From CAVQMC01 sp963713505 (GTDB lineage Bacteria > Bacteroidota > Ignavibacteria > Ignavibacteriales > Ignavibacteriaceae), in assembly GCA_963713505.1 (NCBI GenBank), contig CAVQMC010000025.1:124001-188000 (forward strand): DNA of 64,000 bases. Reading direction: 5' to 3'. Of the stretch, positions 36,759 to 47,375 are shown piece after piece; positions within the stretch are counted from its first letter, which is position 1; each line of letters opens with the position of its first letter. The position numbers and the translations under genes are program-made. The notes under the pieces were generated by a model, which saw only the letters and a program-made list of their open reading frames with translations, searched no databases and was not told the origin of the DNA.

Positions 36759-37779
36759 GTGAAAGAAATAAATCTATTTAAATACTTTACTGTTAAAAGA
36801 TTTTTAAATGTTTTAAAGATTTTAAGTTCTTTTATTTTATCCAGAATAACAAAAAAAACAATTGTTTGGGGAATGCCGATTTCTTATTCCATTGAACCGA
36901 CAAACCATTGTAATTTAAAATGTCCGGAATGTCCTTCAGGCCTAGGAACTTTGACAAGACCTTTAGGATTGCTGAAATTTGATAATTACAAAAACTGGAT
37001 TGATCAAATAAGTGATACAGGATTTTATGTGCAATTATTTTTTCAGGGAGAACCATTTGTACATAAAGATCTTTTTAAAATGATAAATTATGCTCAAGAC
37101 AAATAATGTTTATATTTCTATAAGCACAAACGGATTGCTTTTAACTGAAAAGAACATTGATGAATTATTTAAAAATCCTCCGGATAAATTAATTTTTTCT
37201 ATCGATGGAATTGATGAAGAAAGTTATCAGAACTACAGAGTCGGAGGGACTTTTAAAAATGCTTATGAAAGTCTTGAATTACTTTTATCAACAAAAAGAA
37301 AATTAAGCAAAAAGATTCCTTTTGTTGAACTTCAATTTATTGTAATGAAACAGAATGAACATCAAATTGAAATGGTAAAAGAGATAAGTAAAAAGCTCGG
37401 AGTTGATAAAGTTGTTTTCAAATCAATGCAGGTTAGTTCCTACGAAAATGCACTTTACTTTTTACCGGAGATTGAAAAGTACAGAAGATATAAATTAAGT
37501 AACGGCAAACTTAAAATTAAAAATAAATTGAAGAACCACTGTTTTGCACTTTGGAGGACCTCGGTAATTACCTGGGACGGAAGAGTTGTCCCTTGCTGCT
37601 TTGATAAAGATGCAGAATATGAATTCGGAAAACTTAACGGAACAAGCTTTTCTGAAATTTGGAGAAATAAAAAATATACTAATTTTAGATCCAAACTATT
37701 AAATGACAGAAAAAGTGTAAGTATGTGCACAAACTGTACGGAAGGTTTAAAGATGAATATTTTAGAAATTGAACAATAA
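36759..37779 (+). CDS. Radical SAM/SPASM-domain enzyme (one frame break)
   Basis: The N-terminal part carries the cluster-binding motif CNLKCPEC in PTNHCNLKCPECPSG and the glycine strand FFQGEPF. After an extra A near 37105 (gacaaataat) it continues NNVYISISTNGLLLTEKNI and LIFSIDGIDEESYQNYR. The C-terminus is a SPASM domain (WDGRVVPCCFDKDAEYEFG ... CTNC) binding an auxiliary iron-sulfur cluster. Corrected length is about 339 residues. The start is GTG 36759. Enzymes of this type modify peptides or act in cofactor and envelope pathways. The next two genes, a flippase-like protein and a glycosyltransferase, suggest envelope lipid or glycan work (inference). Confidence 0.82.
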
Positions 37780-37781
37780 AT

Positions 37782-38774
37782 ATGAAAGCTTTAGCAATTA
37801 AATATTTTTCTTTTACTTTAGAACTTTTTATTAAAAGAAAAAAAATAATTATTGCTTTTGCTAAAATATTAATTGCTGCCGGACTTCTGGTTTTCTTAAT
37901 AAATTATTTAAACCCAGAGCAAATATTAACTGCATTTCAAAGTGCAAATTTAATTCTGATTTTATTCGCCTTTCTTTTACTTCCTGTAAATCTGTTTATT
38001 CAATTTAAAAAGTGGAAGTTATCAACAAATTATATTCTAAATGAAAATGATAACAAAAAAGTTTTTACTTCTTTGTTTTATGGATTTTCTGCAGGGATAT
38101 TTACTCCGGCAAGAACCGGAGAATATTTCGGAAGAGCAATTGCGTATAAAGATCAGTCTTTTATAAGAGTTTCATTAGCAACTTTTTTAGATAAGGTTTT
38201 CCCTTTAGCTGTTGTATTTATTTTTGGAATAATTTCTTCGCTGATTTTCTTAAATATTTTTTACGGTTTAAGGACATATTTAGCAATTACTTTCTTATTT
38301 ATTCTTGGATTAATAATTTATTCTGTTTACTTAATCATTAGATCTAATAAAATTAAAAACAGTGCATTATTTCAAAAAATCACACAATCACAAAAGCTTT
38401 ATAAATATTTAGTTCACTTTAAAACCTTAAAAACTCTTGATAAAAAATTTGTTAAGAAAATAATTCAATATTCGGTTTTATTTCATTTATGTTTTATTAT
38501 TCAATTTATAATTTTAGTCTCGGCTTTTTCACACCATACAAATTTTTTGAATTATTTCTGGTCGGGCAATTTAATTATGTTTGTTAAAACAGCAATTCCT
38601 TCAATTAGTTTTGGAGAGTTGGGAATCAGGGAAGGAGCATCAGTATTTTTTCTGACAAAAATGGGCGAATTACAGTCTTCTGCTTTTAATGCTTCTATAT
38701 TTCTTTTCTTAATAAATGTATTAATTCCGGCATTAATTGGGTTTGTTTTATTGCCTAAAAAAAACGATGCTTAA
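37782..38774 (+). CDS. LPG-synthase-TM / flippase-like membrane protein
   Basis: This 330-residue inner-membrane protein has about eight helices and the UPF0104 pattern: GLLVFLINYLNPEQILTAF at the start, FTPARTGEYFGRAIAYK in the middle and ISFGELGIREGASVFFL near the end. These features match the membrane region of lysylphosphatidylglycerol synthases without the catalytic transferase part. Such standalone proteins are thought to flip or transfer lipid-linked groups. It starts 2 bases after the radical SAM gene and overlaps the glycosyltransferase by 8 bases. Confidence 0.82.
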   Translation: MKALAIKYFSFTLELFIKRKKIIIAFAKILIAAGLLVFLINYLNPEQILTAFQSANLILILFAFLLLPVNLFIQFKKWKLSTNYILNENDNKKVFTSLFYGFSAGIFTPARTGEYFGRAIAYKDQSFIRVSLATFLDKVFPLAVVFIFGIISSLIFLNIFYGLRTYLAITFLFILGLIIYSVYLIIRSNKIKNSALFQKITQSQKLYKYLVHFKTLKTLDKKFVKKIIQYSVLFHLCFIIQFIILVSAFSHHTNFLNYFWSGNLIMFVKTAIPSISFGELGIREGASVFFLTKMGELQSSAFNASIFLFLINVLIPALIGFVLLPKKNDA

Positions 38775-39904
38775 TATAATTTTACTTTTCTTATTTGCTT
38801 TCCTTTTATTTTTTTATTCTTTATTTGTTTTAAAAATTTATTTCGGTTTAAACAAACTAAAAAAATCAAATTCAAACAAAATACCGGATGAATTTATCTC
38901 AGTTTTAATTCCATTCAGAAATGAAGATGAAAATATTCTAGAAAAATTTAAATTGTATTCAGCATCAAAAATATCCTAAAGATAAATTTGAAGTCATTTA
39001 TATAAATGATTCTTCAACAGATAAATCTTTTGAAATATTAAAAGAAAATATAAATTCTAATAACATTAAGATTTTAAATTTCAATAATGAAGAAAATTTA
39101 TTTGCCGGGAAAAAAAGATTATTGGAACACGGAATTGAAAATGCAAAAGGGGAGATAATTGTAACAACAGATGCAGATTGTTTTTTTGAAGATAATTGGC
39201 TTTTAAATTTAGTTTCGGAATTTGATGATAATACAGGTTTTGTTGCCGGGCCGGTTGAGTTTGTTGATGGCTCTTCAATTTTTTCCAAAATACAAAAATT
39301 AGAATTTTCCGGTTTGATAGTTTCAGGTGCCGGATTGATTGGAGCAAATTCACCGACAATTTGCAATGCTGCAAATCTTGCATATCGAAAAAAATTATAT
39401 CATGAAGTTAAAGGTTTTACCGAACATTTAAATATATCTTCAGGCGATGATGATTTTTTAATGCAGAAAATTTGGAAAGACACAAATTACAAAGTTCGTT
39501 TTTGCTCAAAAAAGGATGCGATTGTTAGGACAAATTCAAATAAAACAATAAATGATTTTTTTCATCAAAGGAAACGATGGGCAAGTAAAGGTTTATTCTA
39601 TAAAAATAAAAAATTGATATTCACCTTAATATTAATTTACTTTTTCTATTTGGGAATTTTAACTCAGCTAATACTTGGTATAACTATTTCAAATTTATTT
39701 TTCATCAGTTTATTTATTTCATTAATTGCAAAGTTCTTTATTGAATTTTTAACTTTAAAAAAAGGTTTTAACTTAATATTCGAAGCCGGCAAAATTGAGC
39801 ATTTCTTCTTAACCGAGTTCTTCCAGATAATTTATATAATTTTTGCGGGATTATTAGGAATCTTCGGCAGTTACAATTGGAAGGGGAGAAGGGTAAAAAG
39901 GTAA
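38767..39904 (+). CDS. Membrane GT2-family glycosyltransferase (one frame break)
   Basis: This family 2 glycosyltransferase has an N-terminal membrane helix, the nucleotide-sugar fold (ISVLIPFRNEDENILE ... FEVIYINDSSTDKS), the DADC metal motif in IIVTTDADCFFEDNW, the SGDDDFLMQKIW acceptor motif and the QRKRWASKG motif of processive-type enzymes. Two or three C-terminal helices follow. One extra A near 38945 splits it. Corrected length is 378 residues. Start ATG 38767 overlaps the upstream gene. The donor and acceptor are unknown. It ends the three-gene envelope cluster. Confidence 0.85.
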
Positions 39905-40059
39905 TACTTATAACTTTAATTTGTGTACATAATATTAAATAACTGTATTCGAAAATATACATCATTTCTTTAGAAATCCGCTTAAAAACCGCATTTATCA
40001 ACTTTCTTTAATGGCATAATGATTGAAACATAGAAGTGAAAAACTTAGTGAGGTTCGAA

Positions 40060-41334
40060 ATGAAAAAGCTAATAATAATATCGTTTATAATTTTAACCGC
40101 TTTTGCTTATGAAACAAAAGCCAATCCGCTAAACATGAACTATGGATACGGAATGTTTTATACACAATTAGCTCCATATGGAAGATGGATTGAAATTGAT
40201 AATGGTTTAATTGTTTGGCGTCCTACAATTATGAGCATGAGCTGGGCACCTTATGAAAGAGGTCAATGGATTTGGACAGCAGACGGATGGTACTGGGATT
40301 CTTATGAACCGTTCGGTTACATTACTTACCATTACGGAAGGTGGTATTATGATGATTATTATGGATGGATCTGGGTTCCCGATGACCAATGGGCTCCTGC
40401 TTGGGTAGAATGGAGATACGATAATGATTATATCGGCTGGTCTCCTCTTCCTCCATATGCTGTCTTTACTGTAAACATCGGAATTCACTTTACATTTAAC
40501 TATTATACTCCTTACTATAGATGGCATTTTGTAAGATACAGACATTTTTGCGAGCCTTATGTTTATAATCATTTTATGGGTCCGACATACAGATACAGAA
40601 TTTATTCTCAAACTAAATACAGAACAAATTATGATTACCGTGACGGCAGAATAAGAAACAGAGGTGTTGACGTAGAATTTATCAGAAACAGAGGCGGACA
40701 AAGAATTGTTGAAAGAAGAATCGAATCTGTCAGAGATCCTAAAGAATTAAAAGTAAGAGATAGAAACAGCAGCACAATTAGAACTTATATGCCTAGCAGA
40801 GATGAAATAAACCGTGAAAATGTTAGAGGTTCGAACTTAAAAATTGAAAAATCTGATAGAAGATCAACCTTAGAAATCTCCAAAGTTGATTTAAGCGGTG
40901 TTAGGAATCGTGACAATACTAGAATAAATGAAAATCCAAGAATGAATACTCCGGAAAGAAATGACAGAATCAGAAAAACAGAAACTAAAAGAACTCCTTC
41001 TGTTGTAACTCCGAGAGTAAAAGCTGAAAATAAGAGAATTGAAGAAAAAAGAACACCGGTTAGGGAAAATAATGATGTAAGAAAAACGGAAACTAGAAGA
41101 GAATATAAACCAAGTGTTCCGGCAACAAGAGAAAAAGTAAATGAAAAAAGAGAAGTTCAAAGAACACCTGCTGTAAATCAGAATAGAAATAATACTCAAA
41201 GAAAAACGGAGGTAAGAAGAACTGAAACTAGGAATCAGCCGAATGTTCAAAAAAGATCAAATACAAATTCTAGAAATAATAACTCTAGAAATGATAACTC
41301 AAGAAATGATAGCAAAAGAGATAGTAGAAGATAA
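40060..41334 (+). CDS. Exported DUF6600-type protein with Arg/Asn-rich tail
   Basis: I start this gene at ATG 40060 for a clean signal peptide (MKKLIIISFIILTAFAYETKANP), giving 424 residues; GTG 40036 is possible. The first half is a Tyr/Trp-rich domain with repeated GRW..Y..YYGWIWVPDDQWAP and WVEWRYDNDYIGWSPLPP motifs, the DUF6600 pattern. The second half (from about residue 200) is low complexity, dominated by Arg, Asn, Glu, Thr and Lys (for example REYKPSVPATREKVNEK), and ends NSRNDNSRNDSKRDSRR. Its role is unknown. The basic tail may bind nucleic acid or polysaccharide. A strong terminator follows at 41369. Confidence 0.75.
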   Translation: MKKLIIISFIILTAFAYETKANPLNMNYGYGMFYTQLAPYGRWIEIDNGLIVWRPTIMSMSWAPYERGQWIWTADGWYWDSYEPFGYITYHYGRWYYDDYYGWIWVPDDQWAPAWVEWRYDNDYIGWSPLPPYAVFTVNIGIHFTFNYYTPYYRWHFVRYRHFCEPYVYNHFMGPTYRYRIYSQTKYRTNYDYRDGRIRNRGVDVEFIRNRGGQRIVERRIESVRDPKELKVRDRNSSTIRTYMPSRDEINRENVRGSNLKIEKSDRRSTLEISKVDLSGVRNRDNTRINENPRMNTPERNDRIRKTETKRTPSVVTPRVKAENKRIEEKRTPVRENNDVRKTETRREYKPSVPATREKVNEKREVQRTPAVNQNRNNTQRKTEVRRTETRNQPNVQKRSNTNSRNNNSRNDNSRNDSKRDSRR

Positions 41335-41801
41335 AAATTTAATTTGATTCTCTCTCGCTGCAAAATCCGAACGGCGCCAATTAAATAAACGGCGCCGTTC
41401 TCTATTTTAAATAATTACTTCATATTTATTAGGTATTTCTTAAGAATAACATCTTTTTTTCATATATAAGAAAAGAGATTAAAAAGCTTTATTTAACAAT
41501 CTTACAATTACTTAATTAAATTAAAATTTTAAGACATTTTTTAATAAATGTTAGGAAAAAGCGGTAATTATGGTTGGCATAGTTTATGGAATAATTGCAG
41601 CCGTAAATATTTATAATATAAAAATATTTTAAAAACAGGGGAAAATCCATTAGAATTTTTAAATACTTTGGAAAATCTCTTAAAAAAATTATGTCATTTA
41701 ATGCCAACATCATTACATTTGCAAATCAAAATATTTTAAGGATAGCAATTATTTTTAATATTAATCAATTTAGAAAAATTAAAATCTCATAGGAGAATAA
41801 A
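41335..41801. other. 467-base gap: terminator then AT-rich leader
   Basis: Beyond the hairpin at 41369-41400 this stretch holds only AT-rich sequence and the ribosome site TAGGAG at about 41790 for the malic enzyme. A 65-codon minus-strand frame (41516-41713) has no protein-like features. The promoter for the malic enzyme must lie here, but I cannot point to it. Confidence 0.5.
41369..41400 (+). terminator. Rho-independent-type terminator after the DUF6600 gene
   Basis: GAACGGCGCC (41369-41378) and GGCGCCGTTC (41391-41400) form a perfect 10-bp GC-rich stem with a 12-base loop, followed by TCTATTTT. It stands out in this AT-rich background, 35 bases after the stop codon. Confidence 0.8.
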
Positions 41802-44056
41802 ATGAAGATTAGAGTAGAAGAAGCTCTTGATTATCATAGTAAAGGTAGAAAAGGCAAAATAGAAGTTATTGCTACAAAACCATGTCTTACATCAAGAGAT
41901 TTATCGTTAGCATATTCACCAGGCGTTGCAGAACCTTGCCGCGCAATTGAAAAAAATATTGAAGATGTTTATAAATATACTGCTAAAGGAAATCTTGTTG
42001 CGGTAGTTTCTAACGGAACTGCAGTTTTGGGTTTGGGAGATATTGGGCCTGAAGCCGGTAAACCTGTTATGGAAGGTAAAGGAGTTCTATTCAAAAGATT
42101 TGCCGACATTGATGTATTTGACATTGAATTAAAAAGTAAAGATCCTAAAGAAATCATTAAAGTTGTTGAACTATTAGAACCTACATTCGGCGGAATAAAT
42201 CTGGAAGATATTAAAGCTCCTGAATGTTTTGAGATTGAAGAAACATTAAAAGCATCCATGAATATCCCTGTTTTTCATGATGATCAGCATGGTACTGCTA
42301 TAATCTCATGTGCTGCTTTAATTAATGCAGTCGAAGTATCCGGGAAAAAACTGGATGAAATTAAAATAGTTGTAAACGGAGCCGGTGCTTCCGCAATTTC
42401 ATGCTGTAAATTATATATGAGTGCCGGAGTCAAAAAAGAGAACATTGTTATGTTCGACTCTAAAGGTTCAATTCATAAGAACAGAAAAGATTTAAATAAA
42501 TATAAAATGCTTTTTGCAGGAGATAAAGAATATAAAACTTTAGCAGATGGAATGGTCGGTGCAGATGTTTTTGTCGGACTTTCAGTCGGAGGAGTTGTTT
42601 CTAAAGAAATGGTAAAAACTATGGCGCCTAATGCTATTGTATTTGCTATGGCAAATCCCGATCCTGAAATTACTTATGAAGATGCAACCTCAGTTCGTGA
42701 CGATATTATAATGGCAACTGGAAGAAGCGATTATCCGAATCAAGTTAACAATGTTCTTGGATTTCCGTTTATATTCAGAGGTGCTCTTGATGTTCGTGCT
42801 TCTGCTATAAATGAAGAAATGAAAATGGCCGCCGTTAAAGCTTTGGCACAGCTTGCCAAAGAAAAGGTTCCCGAAATTGTTATTAGTGCTTACGGTGAAG
42901 ATTTTGAATTCGGTAAAGAGTATATAATTCCTAAACCATTTGATCCGAGAGTTCTTTGGTATGTTGCTCCTGCAGTTGCTAAAGCTGCAATAGATACCGG
43001 GGTTGCAAGAATTAAAATTGAAGACTGGGCTGCTTATGAAGAACAGCTAAAAGAAAGATTAGGACTTTCTAAAGAAGTAATTCGTGTGATGGTACATAAG
43101 GCTAAAAAGAATCCTAAAAAAGTAGTATATCCTGAAGGCGAGGAAGAAAAAATTATTAGAGCTGCACACTCAGTTATTAATGAAGAAATGGCTAGCTCCG
43201 ATTTTACTTGGAAATGAAAAAATAATACGCGAAACAATTGATCAGATTGGTTATGAACAAAAAGATTTCCAAGTTGTGGATCCAAAAGCAAATGGAAAGT
43301 TAGAAATTTATGCTCATGAATTTTATAAGAGAAGACAGAGAAAAGGTGCAACATTAAGAGAAGCTAAGAGTTTAATGAGCGAAACAATTTATTATGGATC
43401 GATGATGGTTGCCGAAGGTGAAGCAGATGCGATGATTAGCGGATTAACAACTCATTATCCCAATACAATAAAACCTGCGCTTCAATGCGTTGGCATAAAA
43501 GAAGGATTTCAAAGTTGTAAGCGGATTATACATTGTTGTTTCAAAAAATAATGTATACTTTTTTGCAGATGCAACTGTAAACGTAAATCCTTCTGCTGAT
43601 ACCTTAGCGGAAATTGCAATTTCCGCAGCCGATACAGTTAAAGAATTCGATATAATTCCTAAAGTAGCAATGTTATCTTTCAGCAATTTCGGAAGTTCAA
43701 AATATCCTGAATCATTGAAAGTTAGAGAAGCAGTAAATATTGTAAAAAAATTAAGACCGGATATTATACTAGACGGTGAAATGCAGGCAGATACTGCTGT
43801 TGTTTCTGAAATAATGGAAAAGGATTTTCCATTCAGTGCGATTAAAGGAAGTGCAAATGTTTTAATATTCCCTAATCTCGATGCCAGCAATATTGCATAT
43901 AAATTGATGGCAAGAATAGGACAGGCGACTGTTATCGGCCCCATTTTAATGGGAATGAGAAAACCGATTCATGTACTTCAGCGTGGTGCAACAGTCGATG
44001 ATATTATAAATATGACTGCAATTGCTGTTGTTGAAGCAAGTCATAAGAAAAAATAA
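41802..44056 (+). CDS. maeB: NADP-dependent malic enzyme with PTA domain (two frame breaks)
   Basis: The N-terminal part (about 1-420) is a malic enzyme: ALDYHSKGRKGKIEV, LAYSPGVAEPC, the VVSNGTAVLGLGDIGPEAGKPVMEGK motif, the metal loop NIPVFHDDQHGTA and the NADP loop VVNGAGASAIS. The C-terminal third is a phosphotransacetylase-like domain (KKVVYPEGEEEKIIRAA, ARIGQATVIGPILMGMRKPIHVLQRGATV). One extra base near 43198 and one near 43511 break the frame. Removing both gives 750 residues, the usual MaeB length. The reaction is malate to pyruvate, CO2 and NADPH, and the PTA-like part usually regulates by acetyl-CoA. TAGGAG precedes ATG 41802, and a terminator follows. Confidence 0.9.
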
Positions 44057-44079
44057 TAATTTATAATTTATTCATTTCT

Positions 44080-44110
44080 GGGCTGTTATGAATATTAACA
44101 GCCCTGTTTT
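44080..44110 (+). terminator. Terminator after malic enzyme
   Basis: GGGCTGTTA (44080-44088) pairs perfectly with TAACAGCCC (44096-44104) over a 7-base loop, followed by TGTTTTGTTTT. It lies 23 bases after the stop codon of the malic enzyme. Confidence 0.85.
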
Positions 44111-44210
44111 GTTTTAAATATTTTTATATAATTAAATCTATTGAATTTATGCTTAGTCTTATCCGGATAAAATAGTATCTATTTATCAGAATTTTGAAAG
44201 CTGATTAAAA

Positions 44211-45417
44211 ATGAAAAATATAAAATCAAATTCGTTCTTTCATTCAAAATCATTTTTTTTCATTTCTTTTTACGTTTTATTTTCTTTATTAATTTATTTT
44301 CTGGCTGGGAATAGTCTTAACGGAACTTATGCACAGGAAACATTTAACAATAAAATATTATCATCTTATTCCAACGACAGTTTATATTATAGAATTTTAT
44401 TGATTGGTGACGCCGGAGAACCTTCATTAAATATACAAGAACCGGTATTAGCAGCATTGGAAAAAGAAGCAAAAGAAGTTCCCGACAAAACGACAATTTT
44501 ATTTTTGGGAGATAACATTTATCCTTCCGGAATGCCTTCTGTAAATGATCCTGAAAGAAAAACTGCAGAAGAATATCTGGATGAACAAATTAAAGTTGTG
44601 CAAAAAAGTAAAGTAAAAGGAATATTTATTCCGGGAAATCATGATTGGGGAAACGGCAGTGATGACGGTGCTGAAAGAATAATTAGACAATATAATTATA
44701 TTATTCAAAAAGAAGATTCAAATGTAACAGCACTTCCGGTAAAAGTCTTGTCCTGGTCCGGTTAAAATTGATTACGGAAAAAAATTACGAGTTATTATTT
44801 TTGATTCTCAATGGTGGCTGCAGGATAATATTCCTGATTCAATAAATAATAAATGTAAGATTAAGACAAAATCGCAATTAATAGATTCTTTAAATTATTT
44901 TGTGAAAACAGCAGATGGCAGATTTGTTATAGTTGCAGATCATCATCCTTTAAATTCTTACGGTCCCCATGGAGGATTCTTCAGCTGGAAAGATCATTTA
45001 TTTCCGTTAACAAACTTGAATAAATATTTATTCATTCCATTACCAATTATCGGTTCGCTTTATCCGTTATCAAGAAATTTAGGAATTTCAAGACAGGATT
45101 TATCAAACCCGGTTTACAAAAATATGGTTGATAAAATCCGTAAAATTATTGATAATGATTCCAATTTAGTTTTTGTTTCCGGGCATGAACATTCATTACA
45201 GATTCTTAAAGGAAAAGGAAATTATTATTTAATTAGCGGATTTGGAACCTCGGAACATCATGAGAAATTATCTTACGGAAAGAAAACAATTTTTGCAGGA
45301 AGATATCCTGGTTTTATGGAGATTAATGTTTTTAACAGCGGAAAAGCTGATGTGCTTGTTTTTAAATCAATTGGAAAAGATTCGAGTAATGTCGTTTATT
45401 CCATGTGGCTTAATTAA
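44211..45417 (+). CDS. Exported metallophosphoesterase (one frame break)
   Basis: A hydrophobic N-terminal segment (SFFFISFYVLFSLLIYFLAG) precedes a calcineurin-like phosphoesterase domain. Ligand motifs are RILLIGDAGEPS, ILFLGDNIYPSGM, FIPGNHDWGNG, VVADHHPLNSYGPHGG and FVSGHEHSLQIL, in the standard order. One extra base near 44750 splits the gene. With correction the junction reads PVKSCPGPVKIDYGKK-like and the total is 401 residues. It probably acts in the periplasm or on the membrane outer face. Its substrate is unknown. The convergent SixA-type gene begins its stop right after this stop. Confidence 0.83.
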
Positions 45418-45921
45418 TTATTTATATTTTTTAGGAAATTCAAAAAATTCAAGTTCACAGCTTTTTTCTTTTAAATCATTCCAACTTTCAGAATCAAAAT
45501 TTAAAATTGAAACTCCGGCAGTCGGAATATTTTCGATAAATTCATCACATAAATAATTATGCAAATCTGTTAATCCCGGATTGTGTGCAAATATCATGAT
45601 CGAATTAATATCATATTTTTGATCTTGAATTTCTTTCAGTAAATCTTCACTTGATCCATTATAGAAACTATCGTCAAAAATTACATCTTCAAAAGGAAAA
45701 TTAATTTTTTCACAAAAATATTCCGCAGTATCTAAAGTTCTTTTTGCCGGACTTGAAATAATTAAATCCGGTTTAATATTCATCTTCTTCAAAACTTTTC
45801 CCATTAAAGGAGCATCATTCAAACCTCTTTTATTTAAAGGTCTTTCAAAGTCTCGCAGCTTTGTATCTTTCCAACTTGATTTTGCATGCCTTACTAAATA
45901 AAGTGTTTTCATTTTATTCAA
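45418..45921 (-). CDS. SixA-like histidine phosphatase
   Basis: This 167-residue protein belongs to the histidine phosphatase branch of the phosphoglycerate mutase superfamily. It has the catalytic RHAKSSW at the N-terminus (LVRHAKSSWKD), FERPLNKRGLNDA, the second arginine in ISSPAKRTLDTAE and the late histidine in IMIFAHNPGLTDL. The protein may begin at M4 (45912), closer to the usual start. SixA removes phosphate from phosphohistidine on phosphotransfer proteins. It is convergent with the phosphoesterase gene with no gap. Confidence 0.88.
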   Translation of the reverse strand: MNKMKTLYLVRHAKSSWKDTKLRDFERPLNKRGLNDAPLMGKVLKKMNIKPDLIISSPAKRTLDTAEYFCEKINFPFEDVIFDDSFYNGSSEDLLKEIQDQKYDINSIMIFAHNPGLTDLHNYLCDEFIENIPTAGVSILNFDSESWNDLKEKSCELEFFEFPKKYK

Positions 45922-45976
45922 ATATAAATTGTATTAAAATTGTTTTAATAAAAGGAATGTAATTAAGTTTAAAATA

Positions 45977-46013
45977 AAAAACCCAAAATAGTTTGAAAAT
46001 ATTTTGGGTTTTT
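45977..46013 (-). terminator. Terminator downstream of the lipoprotein gene
   Basis: AAAAACCCAAAATA (45977-45990) and TATTTTGGGTTTTT (46000-46013) form a perfect 14-bp stem with a 9-base loop. It sits 21 bases after the stop of the minus-strand lipoprotein gene and can work in either direction because of A and T runs on both flanks. Confidence 0.75.
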
Positions 46014-46034
46014 AAATTAATTATATTTTGAATA

Positions 46035-46754
46035 TTATTCGGCTTTTACAGTAGCATTTTCAAGCATAACTGGGTAAGTATAACCGGCACCGAAATCTTT
46101 ATTTATTGCAACGGTTCCGGTAACAACAACAATTTCACCAACTTTTGCTTGGTCCTGACTGGTAACCATTAAATCGTATTCATTACCTGATTTTGTTCCA
46201 TCCTGAATATGTATCCAATTTCTTCCCATGATTGAAGGGTTATATTTAGAAACTTTTCCTTTAACTTTAACAACTTTTCCGTTTAATTCATTTTTTTCAG
46301 AAAAAATTTGAGCAACAGTTTTTCCGTCTTTTAATGGTTTTATAGAAATATTCTCTTCAGGAATAGAAGATATCTTTGCATGAGCCGATGATAACTGCTG
46401 ACTTTTATTCGGAGCCGAAGTGCTTACATCTTCAACAAAAAGAACAGAATCAAATGTCTTATTTAATGCGTCGCTGTGGAAATTTTTCATTTCCATGCTT
46501 TTTGTAAAGTATAAAGTTTCTCCCTTTTGAACCGGCATTTGCTGTACGGCTATCCAGTATTCTTTTCCGTTTTCTTCTACTTTTATGTAAGTATATTGAG
46601 ATGCATTTTGAGATTCAAGTACTTTTACAGTATGAGTTCCCGGAGGAAGTGACTTTTCATTTTGAGTATTTTCAGGCTTTTTTCCTGCATTTTGCTGACA
46701 TGCATTAAATGTAAAAAACGAAGCAATAACTAGTAAGATGATTAGACTTTTCAT
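46035..46754 (-). CDS. Lipoprotein with OB-fold-like C-terminus
   Basis: This 239-residue protein has a lipoprotein signal (SFFTFNAC, lipidated Cys about 19) and a Gln/Asn/Lys-rich linker. A first small beta domain follows (HTVKVLESQNASQYTYIKVEENGKEYWIAV), then a C-terminal OB-type domain (ELNGKVVKVKGKVSKYNPSIMGRNWIHIQDGTKSGNEYDLMVTS ... VGEIVVVTGTVAINKDFG). The latter resembles nucleic-acid-binding or tRNA_anti-like OB folds seen in exported proteins of unknown role. It is intact and followed by a terminator. Function is unknown. Confidence 0.7.
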   Translation of the reverse strand: MKSLIILLVIASFFTFNACQQNAGKKPENTQNEKSLPPGTHTVKVLESQNASQYTYIKVEENGKEYWIAVQQMPVQKGETLYFTKSMEMKNFHSDALNKTFDSVLFVEDVSTSAPNKSQQLSSAHAKISSIPEENISIKPLKDGKTVAQIFSEKNELNGKVVKVKGKVSKYNPSIMGRNWIHIQDGTKSGNEYDLMVTSQDQAKVGEIVVVTGTVAINKDFGAGYTYPVMLENATVKAE

Positions 46755-46889
46755 TTATTACCTTTTTCCCAAATTATTAAAAAATATCAACTAAAAGTAA
46801 TAAAATATTAATAAATAAATTGGTCAAGAATTTATAAATCACAAATATTCGTGTTTATAAATTAAGTAAAAAAGAAAAAGTTAAATTTT

Positions 46890-47150
46890 CTATTGGCTTA
46901 ATTTTGAAAAGATTAAGAATATCAAAAATATTAAAAAAAGCGAAAGGCTGGTTATAATTGGAACTAGAATCATATCAAAATATTTTTTTCTGCTGATCTT
47001 ATAAAAACTGTTTTTAAATACTTTCCTAATCTTTCTAAAAATTGTCATCCTTTCCGGCTTATAATAACCTTCGTTACCATTTTCTACAAAAGTAAATTGA
47101 TAGTCCTTAGTATAAACTTTTTTATTAAAACTTTTTGCTGATCCTTTCAT
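46890..47150 (-). CDS. Small membrane protein, uncertain
   Basis: This 86-codon frame encodes a basic N-terminal part (RKIRKVFKNSFYKISRKKYF) followed by a single strong membrane helix at the C-terminus (VPIITSLSLFLIFLIFLIF). It has no clear ribosome site and no recognised family. The codon pattern resembles neighbouring genes. It could be a tail-anchored membrane protein or a chance frame. Confidence 0.42.
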   Translation of the reverse strand: MKGSAKSFNKKVYTKDYQFTFVENGNEGYYKPERMTIFRKIRKVFKNSFYKISRKKYFDMILVPIITSLSLFLIFLIFLIFSKLSQ

Positions 47151-47375
47151 CTGGGTAATTTTCGTTATTCATGATAAGTTTAAAGTACAAGATGAGTGCC
47201 AATAAAAAGGCTTTTTTATGAATTGAATTTATAGGCAAGTTGTATCAAATTTAAACAATAGCAATATTAATGTTCATTTTAAATCAAAAATTTAATAGTA
47301 AAATTTTTACATAAATGAAATAATTTATATTATTATTATCAAGAACTCATACTTTTTCTACAAACTAAAATTAAT

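Noticed and set aside
40207..41250. Two long minus-strand frames (164 and 119 codons) opposite the DUF6600 gene
   Set aside because: They are antisense shadows produced by the Tyr/Trp- and Arg/Asn-biased codons of the real gene. Their Ser/Ile/Phe-rich translations show no family features.
41516..41713. 65-codon minus-strand frame in the gap before the malic enzyme
   Set aside because: No ribosome site, no recognisable domain, and AT-rich composition explains the open frame.
43444..43944. 166-codon minus-strand frame within the malic enzyme
   Set aside because: It lies opposite the conserved phosphotransacetylase-like domain, whose plus-strand reading is clearly the real one.
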